Source: Yamagishiella unicocca (taxonomy: Eukaryota; Chlorophyta; Chlorophyceae; Chlamydomonadales; Volvocaceae). Taken from it: 64,000 nt of DNA. The position numbers and the translations under genes were made by a program. Under the pieces are notes generated by a model. It was not told the origin of the DNA, ran no database searches, and saw only the letters and a program-made list of their open reading frames with translations. Numbering within the stretch: position 1 is the first letter of the stretch; the number at the start of each line of letters is the position of its first letter. This document shows positions 38,293 through 49,449 of this stretch, one piece after another. The stretch spans positions 868,001-932,000 of the forward strand of contig BDSL01000007.1 in assembly GCA_003116995.1 (NCBI GenBank), given 5' to 3'.

Positions 38293-39999
38293 GGCGAGCG
38301 TTCGTCATCCTTGCATTCCGCACCGGGGGGTGCTAGGGACCGAAGGTGGGCTTAGGGGCGGCGTAGGGTGTTGCGCGTGGGCAGTGGGTGAAGGAGGCAA
38401 GGCTCTGCTGCTTCAGACGTGTTGTCATCAATCCGGGTGCCAGCGGACGGGGAGGTCTGAGGAGAGCCCACGAGTACGCGGGCGGAGGCATGGGGCGCTT
38501 GGCATGCGACGCGTGCATGTACATGAGCCAACAGGTTTTGGAGAACGAGGCTTGCTCCATTGTGGGGGGTGTAGTGCGATGGGGCCCCGACGGCAGGATC
38601 CGGGGCTCCAATGTCGCGTACGGTATGGATAGGAATTTTCCTCTTCGACGCCACTAGTGACTCGCCGGCTGGTTTGAGATGCCCCTCCTAAGATGCCCTT
38701 CCTAAAAGTGACTTGTCGACTAGTTTGGGATGCCCGCGGGAGGGGTGAATCGGTGTTAGGCCCCCCAGGGGCGCCGGCTGCCACCCCTCGAGTGGCGGTT
38801 GTGCTGGGCACCTGCGACTAGATGTTGCTGGCAGCGACTCGGCGGCGCAGCACTTTTCCCGGGTTCTGTTTTCTGTGAGGCGATCATGACGGATCTTGAA
38901 TGTGCCACGTGGAACGGATGTCGCCAGCGAGTACATCCTGGCAAGGAAGCATGCTGTGCGTTTCTGTCGAATGCACGGGCTGGTCGTGCAGGCGCTGGGC
39001 AGCCGAATCGTGGAAGATGGTCGATGTCACGCTGCCCATTGCGTGGCCTCACGGCTGCAGTGGTGCTGCTGGGTGTGAGTGGAAAGGCTGGGGAAAGCTG
39101 GTTGACGGGCAGGGTAGTTGTGCGGCCATGCAGGACTCGTATGGTCAGTGGCGTGCCATCGAAACAACGGGGACGGACGATCTGGCGTGCACGAAGCTTT
39201 CGCGCGAAGCGCGAGGAAAGAGTGGCTTCAGAGTCGAAGACTTCATGATGCTGGTCGTGCCTAGAGTATGAGCATGGAATGTTGCGTGGCTGCGGTGTGG
39301 TCCACCCGCTGCGTTCCGGTCGTTGACTGTTGCAACCGAGCCGTTGCATTTTGATCGTCGTTGCAATCCCGGTATCGTAACGTCCCGAAATCGCCCCGTG
39401 CTTGTGTGACCCTGCCAAATCAGTGAGAAGGACGCGGCGTTGTTAGTAGAGGCACTCGAGTGTTTCTTGTGGCGCCGACGTCACAAACCCCCCTCCCACA
39501 CCTTCTCCCCGCACCCTTTGAATCCACGCAATCCGTAGGCGCCGACGCGCGGGAAGACACTGTCATGACCCCATCCAGTATTGTCCGCTCGTGGACACGG
39601 AGGGTTCCCTAACGACCCTGAAAAGTCGATGAGCGCACTACATTGTCCTTAGACGGTGGACGCAGCTCGCTGCCGCAGTTTCCTCATAACCTGATTGGTT
39701 GCCTTCTGTAATACGGACAGTCAGCGAGCAGCGGCGAAGTGACGGATGGCGCCGAGGAGACGAGGAGACGGCAGAATGAGACGACAGGAAATTATGCAGG
39801 ACGTTTCAAGGCAGTAAACTAGGAGGACCTTGATCGCATTTCTATTCAGTAACAGCTATGTGGAAACGCTTTTGTCGTAGGTTCGCAAGCCGTTGCTCAC
39901 GGCGATCCAAAGCATAGCGTAACCCATGCCAACAGGCTAGATAAACTGCATGCAAGAGGTAGCTTCTGCTAGTTCTATTACACGGATTCTATTTTATAT
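38293..39999. other. 1.7-kb gap between Barentsz-like and DHAR genes
   Basis: It holds the Barentsz-like 3' UTR and the DHAR promoter. An imperfect duplication of about 50 bp (38656 and 38707, each with GTTTG(A/G)GATGCC) is visible. The nearest TGTAA is at 39707, long for a 3' UTR. TTTTATATATGATG directly covers the DHAR start, so a TATA-like run abuts the ATG. No gene is supported. Confidence 0.45.
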
Positions 40000-42720
40000 A
40001 TGATGCTTTCCTCCCGCTCCTACTCGCAATCGCGCCGATTTCGAGCAATTAACGATAAACACCGATACCTACTTAGCCGACCTGTACGTTCCGCTACCGT
40101 CACTGCCATGGCTAGCACGGTTGTCTATGTCAAGGGTGATCCCGCAACCAAGACCTTGGGCGATTGTGAGTCTGACGCCCGGTGATGCTCTTCGAGAACC
40201 TTGTAGCGTCCAGGCCTGTGGTCGCTGAGGAAGGACTGCTTTGCGCTCCTCGAGGGCTGCTATATTCCATTCGCCTCTCCAGCATACTCTTAATCCTGAC
40301 CCAGATCGAGTCCGACGCATCCTGTAAACACGGTGCCGTCGGGTTTCAGTATCGTAACAACGAGGCGCCTGGTCCGCAACGCCATTAACGAATCACAATT
40401 GTTTCATGGCTGCCACCCGGCCATACACATCAGCAGCACGGTGTCTCAATCGGTGTCTCTGCGTCCCCCCCAGGCCCCTTCTGCCACCGCGCGCTGCTAA
40501 CCTTCGAGGCGAAGAAGGTGCCGTACACGATGGAGTACATTGACTTCGCCAACAAACCCGCTTGGTAGGGCCCTGTGAGGATCCTCTAGTGCCGATTGTG
40601 CACACCCACGTCACACCCTGCCGCGCCGCACTCAACTACCCCCTCCCCGCCCTGCTGCACACAGTTGCTTGTAAGACTCGCCCGTGACCGCCCTCCTTAC
40701 TGTGTAAAACACGTTCGCGGGTGCGGCTCGTGGCGCCGCAGGCTCCAAGACGTCAGCGGCGGCAAGGTGCCGGTCATCAAGGTGGGGGGCTGAGGAGGCG
40801 TGTCGGGGGGGTGACACGGTGTATTGAGGGCAGTGGTTGGCTTCCGGCGGCTCCCCATGCGATGCGTTGCGGCCAGCTGCGGGCCCAGCTGGGGCAGGTG
40901 AGGAGGCACAGCGAGATGTCGCAATGGCGGCTAGGAGGGGCCAGTCATTGAAAGGAGGCATCGGCGGGACGAGCGGCATACCATCTGCCAGCCGCTTCCC
41001 CCGGGAACTTGCGGGCACGTCTGCCCTCCCTGGATCTAGCACGCCAACCCTGAAGTCTCCATCTCCCTAAACCGTGGGCGCGCAGGAGGATGGCCAGCCG
41101 TACATGCCGGACAGCGATGTCATCGTCGTACACCTTGAGGTACGGCATACGACAGTCCGCAATCATACGACGTCCGGTCCATTCCTTTCCTCGATTTCCC
41201 GGGAGGCGGGTGCCAGGGGCCCGATGAACTTGTATGCCAAGCCTATGGAGCAGTCCGCGACGGAATGCTGTCCAGTAGCACCTGCGCCACCTTTTCCCCC
41301 ATCCCGCTCGGCCGAACTGTGGCCGCTTTCCCTAACCCAACTCCCCTCTCCCCGCCTGCTTGGCACAGGACAAGTACCCGCAGCCGTCGATGAAGTCATC
41401 CGTACCGGCTGAGATGTGAGTGTTCGAGGGAGGGGCGGGGTCCGGGGGAGGGGAAGGCAGCTTGCCGGTATGACCAGTACGGATGCTACCCGGGGTGCTG
41501 AAGGGACAACGAACAGGACCCAGCGGAGCTGTCGCCGCCCCGCGCCACCGCACGCACGCCGCAAATCTGACGCCCTGCCACCTGGATGACCCCCGTCCCT
41601 CCCCCGGTCCCCAGCGGCGCCAAGCTCTTCCCCGCCTTCCGTGGCTTCCTGATGGGCCCTGCGGCGGAGCAGGAGGAGAAGAAGGCGCTCCTCCACTCGG
41701 AGCTCAAGGCCATCAACGACTTCCTGGAGGCACACCAGGCGCAGGTGCGGCGCTGGGCGGCCCTGGGCGGCGCTGGGCGGCGCTGGGGGGCGCTGGGCGG
41801 CGCTGGGGGGCGCTGGGGGGCGCTGGGCGGCGCTGAGGGGCGCTGGGGGGCCACTGGACGGGGCGTGCGGCGCATGCGGCGCTGGGGGGTGCTGTGCCGC
41901 CGCCGTCGGCTTGCGGGGATGTCGCCGCCTGCAAGGAAAAGATGCCATTTGGCAAAGAACATATGAACTGCACCATCAACGAGCGCAAGGGAGGGCCCAA
42001 CGAAATGGTAACCCCCCCGACGCACCTTCCGGTCGTGTCATTGTGTGCCTCAGGGGCCCCTGTTCGGCGGCCACCACCTGAACGCGACGGACGCCGCTGT
42101 GGCGCCCAAGTTGTACCACTGCATGGTGGCACTCAAGCACTTCAAGGGCTGGGAGTTGCCGGCGGAGCTGCGGGCGGTGCACAAGTGAGTGCCTGGGGCC
42201 CGGGCTGGTGGCAGGGGGGAGGGAGGGGAATACACACACGGAGGGGTGCTACGCGGGGGGTTTCTTGCGTTACTGCCAGCCCGCCCTTGTGTTCATCTGG
42301 GTCGGGCGAGGCAAGGCACGGAGGGCCAGGCCTTACTGGGGGTATGGATGGGGAGGTGTTGAGTGGGATTGGCCGCTGTGTGGCACCGCACTGGGATTGG
42401 AGGGACGCGGGTTACGGTAGCCAGCGAAGGATCTGGCCAGCGAAGGATCTGGCCAGCGAAGGATCTGGCCAGCGAAGGACCTGGCCAGCGAAGGATCTGG
42501 CCAGCGAAGGATCTGGCCAGCGAAGGATCTGGCCAGCGAAGGGTCTCGCCAGCGAAAGATCTCGCCAGCGAAGGGCATCTGACGTCCGCTGCTCCGCTTG
42601 GTGATGGTTGGCGGGCGCAGGTACATGGACGCGATCAAGCAGATGCCCGAGTGGAAGAACACGGACTATGGTGAGGCGCTGATCATCAAGGGCTGGGAGC
42701 GACACATGTCGCATCCCTGA
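40000..42720 (+). CDS. DHAR: Dehydroascorbate reductase, GST family, predicted plastid-targeted
   Basis: Eight exons in phase: 40000-40165, 40474-40564, 40742-40781, 41086-41139, 41369-41415, 41615-41744, 42054-42184, 42621-42720, giving 252 residues. About 38 residues ahead of MASTVVYVKGDP are Ser/Arg-rich and fit a chloroplast transit peptide; the rest equals the usual 213 or so of plant DHARs. The thioredoxin-like half has the active site CPFCHRALLTFEAKKVPYTM (Cys56, split by intron 1), GGKVPVIK and DSDVIVVHLEDKYPQPS. The helical half has GPLFGGHHLNATDAAVAPKL, YHCMVALKHFKGW and the closing IIKGWERH. It reduces dehydroascorbate to ascorbate with glutathione in the ascorbate-glutathione cycle. 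CPFC in place of the common plant CPFS gives a glutaredoxin-like second cysteine. Confidence 0.93.
41748..41850. repeat. GCGGCGCTGG minisatellite in DHAR intron 6
   Basis: About ten copies of GCGCTGGGCG/GCGCTGGGGG start four bases after the donor at 41745. The array keeps all frames nearly open, which makes misleading open frames on both strands. Exons 6 and 7 join in phase without it. Confidence 0.85.
42421..42580. repeat. 16-bp minisatellite in DHAR intron 7
   Basis: Ten head-to-tail copies of CCAGCGAAGGATCTGG stand 40 nt before the acceptor of the last exon. The first seven are near-identical and the last three have drifted (GGGTCTCG, AAGATCTCG), so the array seems to grow at its 5' side. 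Confidence 0.92.
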
Positions 42721-42827
42721 GCTGTGGGGTGCGCTGGACCGTACCGGCGTAGCTTTCCGGCAAGCGACACATGTCGCATCCCTGAGCTGTGGGGTGCGCT
42801 GGACCGTACCGGCGTAGCTTTCCGGCA
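42698..42827. repeat. 65-bp direct duplication spanning the DHAR stop codon
   Basis: Two perfect adjacent copies, period 65, begin AGCGACACATGTCGCATCCC. The first contains the last codons and TGA of DHAR; the second repeats them within the 3' UTR. Confidence 0.93.
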
Positions 42828-43380
42828 TGGGTGGGAGAGGATGGGAGTTGGTCCATGAGCGCCTGCCTGCCAGCCGGTGTGCTGGCGCAGGACGGAGTGA
42901 AAATGTTGCAATGACCCGGTCGCTGATCTGCGTTGTAAGCGTGCGTTGTATGCATGTAGGGGGCGCAGTAATTGGGGCGAGTTGTTTAGGGTTGTCTCAC
43001 GCAGGCGCAGGTCTCCAGGCCGGGTTAGAGGTTCGGATTGTCACCCATAATTGTGTCGGTTTCGCGTATTGAAGGTGAATATTTGAAAGTTTGGACTGGT
43101 GCATGTGGGTGCTTTTCGTCTCCTGTGGCCCATGGGACCCTATGGGACCGCTTCGGAGCGCGACCACTGCCCGAATGCGTACCTGCCATACCGAGCTCGT
43201 GTATGTTTGATGGCAATTTGTGGCCAATATTGCAAACTAAACATTGAGTTCACGTCCACTGTAGGAAGGTGGCTGGATTGCGTTCACGTTCGAAAACGAA
43301 AACGCTATGAACGGCACCGCGTCGCCATCGCTCCAGTTCACAACCCTCATGGTATAACGCAGTTGTGGATACTGCCAATA
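42721..43380. other. Gap between DHAR and the methyltransferase gene
   Basis: It contains the second copy of the 65-bp duplication, the DHAR poly(A) signal and the promoter of the next gene. The 192-codon frame that starts at 43099 reads into the real first exon of the next gene but has no ATG-supported upstream part. Confidence 0.5.
42934..42938 (+). terminator. TGTAA poly(A)-type signal of DHAR
   Basis: TGTAA lies 214 nt after the DHAR stop, in the sequence GCGTTGTAAGCG. It is the first such motif downstream. Confidence 0.5.
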
Positions 43381-46033
43381 ATGGCTATGACGATTAGCAG
43401 CCTAAGCCGTAGCCTGCCACAGCCCCGGCACCTTGTGCGTTCGGTACCAAGGACTACGCGATTCCATAGCACCTCAATAATAGAAAATCCTGTGACTGTC
43501 AATGGCAATGATGAACCCAGATCCAGATCGAAAGCGCCGCGTAAGGTCAGTGCGCACGCACCAGATTGGGCTGTCTATCGTCCGCAGTCAGGACTCCTTC
43601 CAATTGTTTGTCTCTCGTCTGGGCACAGCCTTTCAAGTTTCGGAGCTTCGTCGTGTATCAGGACCGCTGCGCCATGAAGGTATGTAGACCAGGACTCTAG
43701 CGAATGCCTCCAGAGCTACCTTACCACACTGGCGCGCATTGGCGGTACAATAGCCTTGGCTTGCGGAGACTCTTGGCCGCGCCGACCCGCCGACCCTGGC
43801 CGGGGCGTCACCCTCCGGCCACGCGCCCTTCAACCCCGCAATGGCACGCAGCGCACCGACCAATCCCTGTCCTGCCCGGTCAACCTCACACGCTGGCCTC
43901 CCCCATACGCTTTCACCCTGCACACCGTGCAATCAACCGCGCGCAGATTGGCACAGACGCTATGCTCCTGGGCAGCTGGGCGCTGCCGCCCCCGGGTCGG
44001 AGCTGCCGCATCCTTGACGTCGGCACCGGCACCGGAGTGCTGGCGCTGATGATGGCGCAGAAGACCGCCACCGGCACCCCCCCAGCTGCCGCCACCTCAG
44101 CGGATGCAGGAGGCCTCCCCGCGCACCAGACCGCCGCGCAGGGGGCGGCACCGAAACAGCACCCACCGGTGGACCCGTCCCCCGTGGTGCAGCATTTCGC
44201 CGTCGGTTCCGGAGCAAGGCATGGCGGCGGCGGTGGCGGTGGCGGCGGCGCTCAGATCCTCGCAATCGATGTGGCCGCTGACGCTTGCGCTCAGGCGGCA
44301 GAGAACGCCGCGCTGAGCCCCTGGGCGGCCCGCATCCGCGTGCTGCATGCAGGCCTGCAGCAGCTGACGGCAGCGGCGACGGCGGCAGCGGCGGCGGCGG
44401 CGACGGCGACGGCGGCAGCGGCGGCGACGGCGACGGCGGCAGCGGCGGCAGCGGCGGCAGCAGCGGCAGCGGCGGCAGCGGCGGCAGCGGACGCGGACGC
44501 GCCGAAGCGGGAGGCTACGGCTGGGGACCCCGAGGTTGCGGCTTCAGGGGGCCGGGAGCTGGCCGCACCGGCTGCGGCGGCAGCGGTGGGTTTGGCGGGA
44601 GCGAAAGCGGAGCCGGAAGAGGCCAGTGCGCCGCCGCCGTCGTGCGGCGGCGGGGAGGCGGCGGGGGTCATGGCCGAGGACGTGGGTCCGTTCGACCTCA
44701 TCATTACTAACCCGCCGTACTTCGTGGCAAGCAGCAAGCCCGCGCAGGTACGGTGCGTGTCCACAGCTGCTAGGAAGGCAGTTTGGCGGTTGAGCGGTTA
44801 GAAGTTGGAGCCGTGTACGGCAATGCGCGCCGCGCCAGGCCAGGCCAGCCACCGGCGGTCAGCAATACGACAGTACGGCGGAGTTGCCACAACCCGAATA
44901 CAGGCACGGGGCTCACAGGACGTGCCGCCTCCTTAGCTGCCGTACCCCCCGCGCTCTTCTTCAATCTTCATCCCGTGTCTGGCCCGCAACCTGCCTCAAC
45001 CCACTCCACCCCCCCAAACGTGCCCTGGCGTTGCTTCGCAGGGCCGGGTAGCTCGCGCCTCCGCCCGCCATGCTGACGTGTCGCTGCCGTTCTCTGACCT
45101 GGCGGCTGGCTGCGCGGCGCTGCTGGCGCGCGGCGGCAGCGTCTGTGTCGTACTGCCGACCCCCGAGGCGGAGCGCTTCTGCGCCGACGCCTCCGCCTGT
45201 GGCCTCACGCTGGTGGGTACGTGGGCGGCAGAGGCCACGGCCGCTCCAGGGAGGGGGGCGCGCGGCGCCTCTTCTGGGAGCGTGCGTTACGGTGCCCGCC
45301 CCCTTCGCCTGCCGCACATGCGCGGTGATGCTCACTTCCGGGGACGAACCAATTGTGTTGCATGTCTTAACTGCGCCTGCTGCACAATGCCGCGCGACCG
45401 CCCAACCGCCCAGGTGGAGCTGGTGCGGGTGTTTACGGCGCCCGAGGATGAGCGGGAGCGGCGGCACCTGATGAGGTTCCAGAGAGGTCCGTGGGGCGAG
45501 GTCTTTGCAGAGGCTGGCGGGGCTACAGGGAGGGCGGTTGCCTGCTCAGGCGAGGGAGACAGCGGGACCCCTACCTCGGGGCGCCTTGCCCGACCTGCGC
45601 CGTGCGCGGATACCCTCACAGGTCTATCCGACGCTCCCCATGTTTTGGCACAACGCCCCCTGCCTTCTGACCATAACACACCCCAACCTCCTCTTCTCAC
45701 GCTGCAGCTGCCGACCTTCTGCTCGGAAGCGCGCAGGCGCGGCCGCTCCCCGCGACCTCCACCCTCGTGATCAGCGGCGCCAAACAGCAGCAGTCCCAGC
45801 CCGCGAGTGGCCCCCGCCTCGCCCGCCCCTTGACGCCGGAGTACCTGGCGCTGACGGCTGACTTCCACGACCCTTCCTTCCTGGCAGCGGCAGCAGCAGG
45901 GGCAGCAGCTGCAGCAGGGGTAGCAGCTGCAGCTGCTACGACCGCTGCACATACGGGACCAGGGCCAGCCGGCGGCGACGGCCGCGCCGCAGAGGCCGCT
46001 GCGGCGACGGGGGGTTCAGCTCCCGCCAGCTGA
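43381..46033 (+). CDS. TrmN6/YfiC-like adenine-N6 methyltransferase, predicted organelle-targeted
   Basis: Six exons in phase: 43381-43545, 43629-43679, 43947-44747, 45042-45212, 45414-45486, 45708-46033; about 528 residues. Residues 1-55 are basic and Ser-rich (RTTRFHSTS) and look like a mitochondrial or plastid presequence. The match to bacterial TrmN6 is clear: FKFRSFVVYQDRCAMK then IGTDAMLLGSWALP, SAM motif I DVGTGTGVLAL (D96), LAIDV with ENAALSPWAARIRV, and the adenine-N6 signature FDLIITNPPYF (N327). The region continues with SVCVVLP and ends HLMRF. E. coli TrmN6 modifies A37 of tRNA1(Val); here an organellar tRNA or rRNA adenine is the likely substrate, which is inference. Residues about 211-320 are an insertion, first an Ala/Thr run and then Glu/Pro-rich, between the SAM core and NPPY. 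The C-terminal end is also Ala-rich. Confidence 0.87.
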
Positions 46034-46074
46034 TGCCCGCACCCGCATGTGGTCTGGCGAAGCTCGTGCAGCTA

Positions 46075-46092
46075 GCACACACACACACACAC
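46075..46092. repeat. CA dinucleotide microsatellite
   Basis: About nine CA units follow the methyltransferase stop codon within its 3' UTR. Confidence 0.85.
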
Positions 46093-46197
46093 CCCGTGTA
46101 CGACACCACATCGCGTCACGTGGCTTGCCGGGCGGGCTGCGGCAGGCAGTCAGGCACCACGCCGCACCCTCCCTTGTCCTCCTCGAGCCCGACGAAG

Positions 46198-46202
46198 TGT
46201 AA
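46198..46202 (+). terminator. TGTAA poly(A)-type signal of the methyltransferase gene
   Basis: TGTAA occurs 165 nt past the stop, in GAAGTGTAAGTG, and is the first such motif downstream. Confidence 0.5.
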
Positions 46203-46715
46203 GTGGGCAGACCCGCGGATCGTCGCCTCCACCCGCTCCACCTTCACCACCGCCACCTCCTGCTGCTGCGGATGCTGATGCTGTTCGCCAGGCCCATGTC
46301 CCCCCGGCCACAGGCCCGTGCACTTCACTACGGCGCACTCCCCGCCAGCCCCCCGCTCCACCTGCCTCGTGAAGAGCGCCTGTGCGGTCGAGGTGTCAAA
46401 GGCCTGCCACCGCCTCCTCACCCCCTGCCTTGGATGCTCTCCCAGCCGGCCGGCACACCCCACCAGCTGCAGCCCTGCGTGCGTCAGCCCACTGCTGGAC
46501 AGTCCGGGGGCCTGATCATCGCGCTGCCCTGCCCATCTGGTCACCGCAACACCTAGGCCCTCGGCGCCTTGGCCTCCGTGCCAACTCTGTTGCTCAGCCA
46601 CCTGGTGTGAGGCGCTGATACCTCTGCTGTGAAGGCATCCACCATCTCCCCATGGTATTTCTCGGGATCTCTGTCAGGTACGGTATCCTACGGCTTTACC
46701 CGGGTATTACAAAGG

Positions 46716-46729
46716 TTTTAGGGTTTTAG
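46716..46729. repeat. Interstitial telomere-like motif
   Basis: TTTTAGGGTTTTAG is 1.75 units of the Chlamydomonas-type telomere repeat, in an intergenic gap. Confidence 0.6.
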
Positions 46730-47314
46730 TGTGGTTTGTCAATTTTCGTTCGCTGTTGCGTCTTGGATGCAGATGGTGGTCCCTCGCTGTACACTCTGAG
46801 GCGTCATTGCGCTGGCGCGCGTTCAATCGCGTGGATGAATCCACGTTCGCGTCGTCTGCTGAAGGTTTTTGGAAATGTCCTGCCCAAACACTGTAAGGGT
46901 ACATTTTGCGAAAGGATTCGTCAGATGCGTCCCAGGTCTGCGAGCGAAGGTCTCGGTGTAGCAGGGAGCTGGCCTTGCAGCCTCGTCATTTTCCAATAAG
47001 ACCCGGATCTTGGCATCCTGCCTCCTGACACATCAGGATTTCGAGATTGGCTCGGCCATATTCGGCTATCCCGATAGGTGTCGACCGAGGTATGGATAAC
47101 TATAAGTATAGACCAGAAATATCTAACACGCAAAGCGCCTATCGCCAAGGCTCGTAGATAGGCAGGGTACTTGTCCAACTGCTCAGCTGTCGGAACCCCC
47201 CCGGGGCTCTTCGGCAAAAAGCGTCAACAGCTATTAAGACAGTGTGGTGAAAGCTCTCAAAACTTAACTTCACCACAGCAGCGCCGGCGCCGGCCTCTTG
47301 GCGCTCACCAGACC

Positions 47315-49417
47315 ATGCTCCTAGCAAGGCCCGGTGCGGCCGTGCATCCACCGTGGAGTCCACATTCGTCTGGCTGCTCAACAAGCGCATGCGCAGCCGT
47401 CCTGGGGCGGCAGCGCGGCAGCGCGCGCGCCGCAGCGGTCTCTGCGCGGCTGCTCCAAGGCCGCCGCGCCGAAGGCACCCATCTGCAGGTTCCTCATTAT
47501 GTGGCGCAAGGCGAGGCTACCGCTCGCCATACCGCTGGGATTACCCTTAAGGCAAGGACCAACCTTGGTCCAAATCTGCTGGACGACTGCGTCCGCACCC
47601 GAGCCATCAGGCTACGGCGGTTTGCATCCTTACATCACCGGTCATATACTACTGATTTGAACTGCAGCGAACAGCCGGACGCCATTCGCGCCGACGCCGT
47701 TCCGCCGCTGCTCGACTGGGTCGAGTCAGCAGCCATGCGACCTGTGGCGGTGCAAAGCATTCTCGAGCGGCTCTACAGTGCCGCGGCGCTGCAGTGCGTG
47801 CGCGCGGCGATGCCATTCGCGCTACAGAAGAGAGAGCAGACGACGGGAGAGGCCGTCACGGCAGCGCCGACGGTGCAGCCCGCCCACCTAGCCCTGGGCG
47901 CGCTGTCCACCTCCCATCCCGATTGCGCGGCCGTGCTTCAAGTGCTGCAGCAGAAGGGCCTGTCTTTTGAGCGCTGTAAGCATCTGCTGCAGAAGGCAGC
48001 GCCTGGGGTGGCGGCGCCGGCAGCGGCTGCCTCTTCCGCAGCCGCCGCGGCAGCCGCTGGCGCCGGTACGGATTCCGACAGCCTCTTCTCTCCGTCCGCG
48101 CAGCACTTTATCATTCAGTCCCACCGCTGGGCCGTCTTCACAGGTGGGATGTGTGCCGTCGTGGACAGATGCCACGTCCATCACTCGCTCGTCTGACGCA
48201 TACGCCCTGACACAATAATGTGCGGTTGACACGCATTGATCCGTGGCGGTTATTACCGGTAGGCACGTGAAGACGTGATGGATCACCGCTGGCGCGCGGA
48301 GCACCTACTGCCGGTGTGACCCAGATGACCAGGCGCCGTATTCGCAAACTGCAACACTACCCGCACGTGTAGGGCACGACAAGGTACTGCCGTGCCACCT
48401 GCTGTGGGCGCTGTTGGCCGACCCACGGGTCGGCTACAGCCGCGGCCGCACCGATCCCCTGGATGAGAGCGTGGTCGCGGCCGCGGCCAGGGTTCCACCG
48501 CTGCTGCAGCTGATCGAGGTTGCGGGCCTCACCGAGCCGAAAACCATGTACGACCAGGTACGACAGGGGTACGGCACAGGCCGCAGCGCGTAGACATCTC
48601 ACCGCTAGGTCCGGAGTCTACGTGTGCGTTGCACATAGGCTCGTGGAAGACGCCGTAGTTGTTCTGGAAGATCTTTCTCGGCGGACGGATGGTGCCATAA
48701 GAACACCCCACCATGCTTCCCTTCTTACACCACACGTTAAGAACTGACACTTGCTATAAAAGTGACCGAAGTGCGTGCAGTGTAGTAGTTTTCGTGCAAT
48801 GATTAAACGATATCGCCGACGTTACGCTGTCCCCTTGTGCCTGGCGCGCAGGTGATGGACCTCGTTCAGCTCCAGGTCGAAAGGGCCGCAGCCACGCCGG
48901 CGCCCATCCCTGCAGGCGCCCCCACATCTGCCCAGCAGCAGGGCCGCCGCGGCAGCAGCCTCCCTGCAGCCCTGGCGGCGCTGCATCGGGAGCTCGAGTG
49001 CCGCGCCTCCAAGCCGCCTGACGATGCCGGCGAGCTGGGGCGGCTGCTGTCCAGTTGCCGCAGGGCGGGCTTTGTTCCGAGCCGCTCCCAACTGGAAGCC
49101 ATCGAACGCAAGCTGTTCTCCAAGCTATTCGTCTCAGACAACCTGTCTTGGGCCGACGTGTGCCAGATCCCGATCGGCTTTGCTGCCCTTGGCTACCGTA
49201 TGACCGACATACATGGCTTTTTCTCCGCAACATCTCGTGTGGAGCCGCCTCCTGCTCCGCGCCACACTTCGTTCCCAATTGTAGAGGGCGATTATTTGCC
49301 TGGCGACCCCACCACCCAGCTTGTCTACCAGATACTGGTAGCGACGCACTTCAATCGGTACGGCCCTTACGCAGCACTTCGGCACGTCTCGTGGCTGCGC
49401 CACCTGCCACCGCCTGT

Positions 49418-49449
<32 letters not shown>

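Larger units (their letters stand above)
46034..47314. other. Gap after the methyltransferase gene, with CA repeat
   Basis: It starts with the methyltransferase 3' UTR and poly(A) signal and ends with the promoter region of the next gene. A 161-codon minus-strand frame (46116-46601) overlaps the expected 3' UTR and is not accepted. TTTTAGGGTTTTAG at 46716-46729 is a telomere-like motif. No other gene is seen. Confidence 0.45.

Noticed and set aside
41483..42132. Long overlapping frames on both strands around DHAR intron 6
   Set aside because: They are produced by the GCGGCGCTGG minisatellite, which lacks stop codons in most frames.
43704..44801. 365-codon frame read as one uninterrupted methyltransferase start
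   Set aside because: Its first 81 codons are intron. The true N-terminus is supplied by exons 43381-43545 and 43629-43679, which restore the conserved DRCAMK before IGTD.
46116..46601. 161-codon minus-strand open frame with helix-like text VAVVKVERVEATIRGSAH
   Set aside because: It is antisense to the methyltransferase 3' UTR and its poly(A) signal, has no known motif and no splice partners, and overlaps equally long plus-strand frames.
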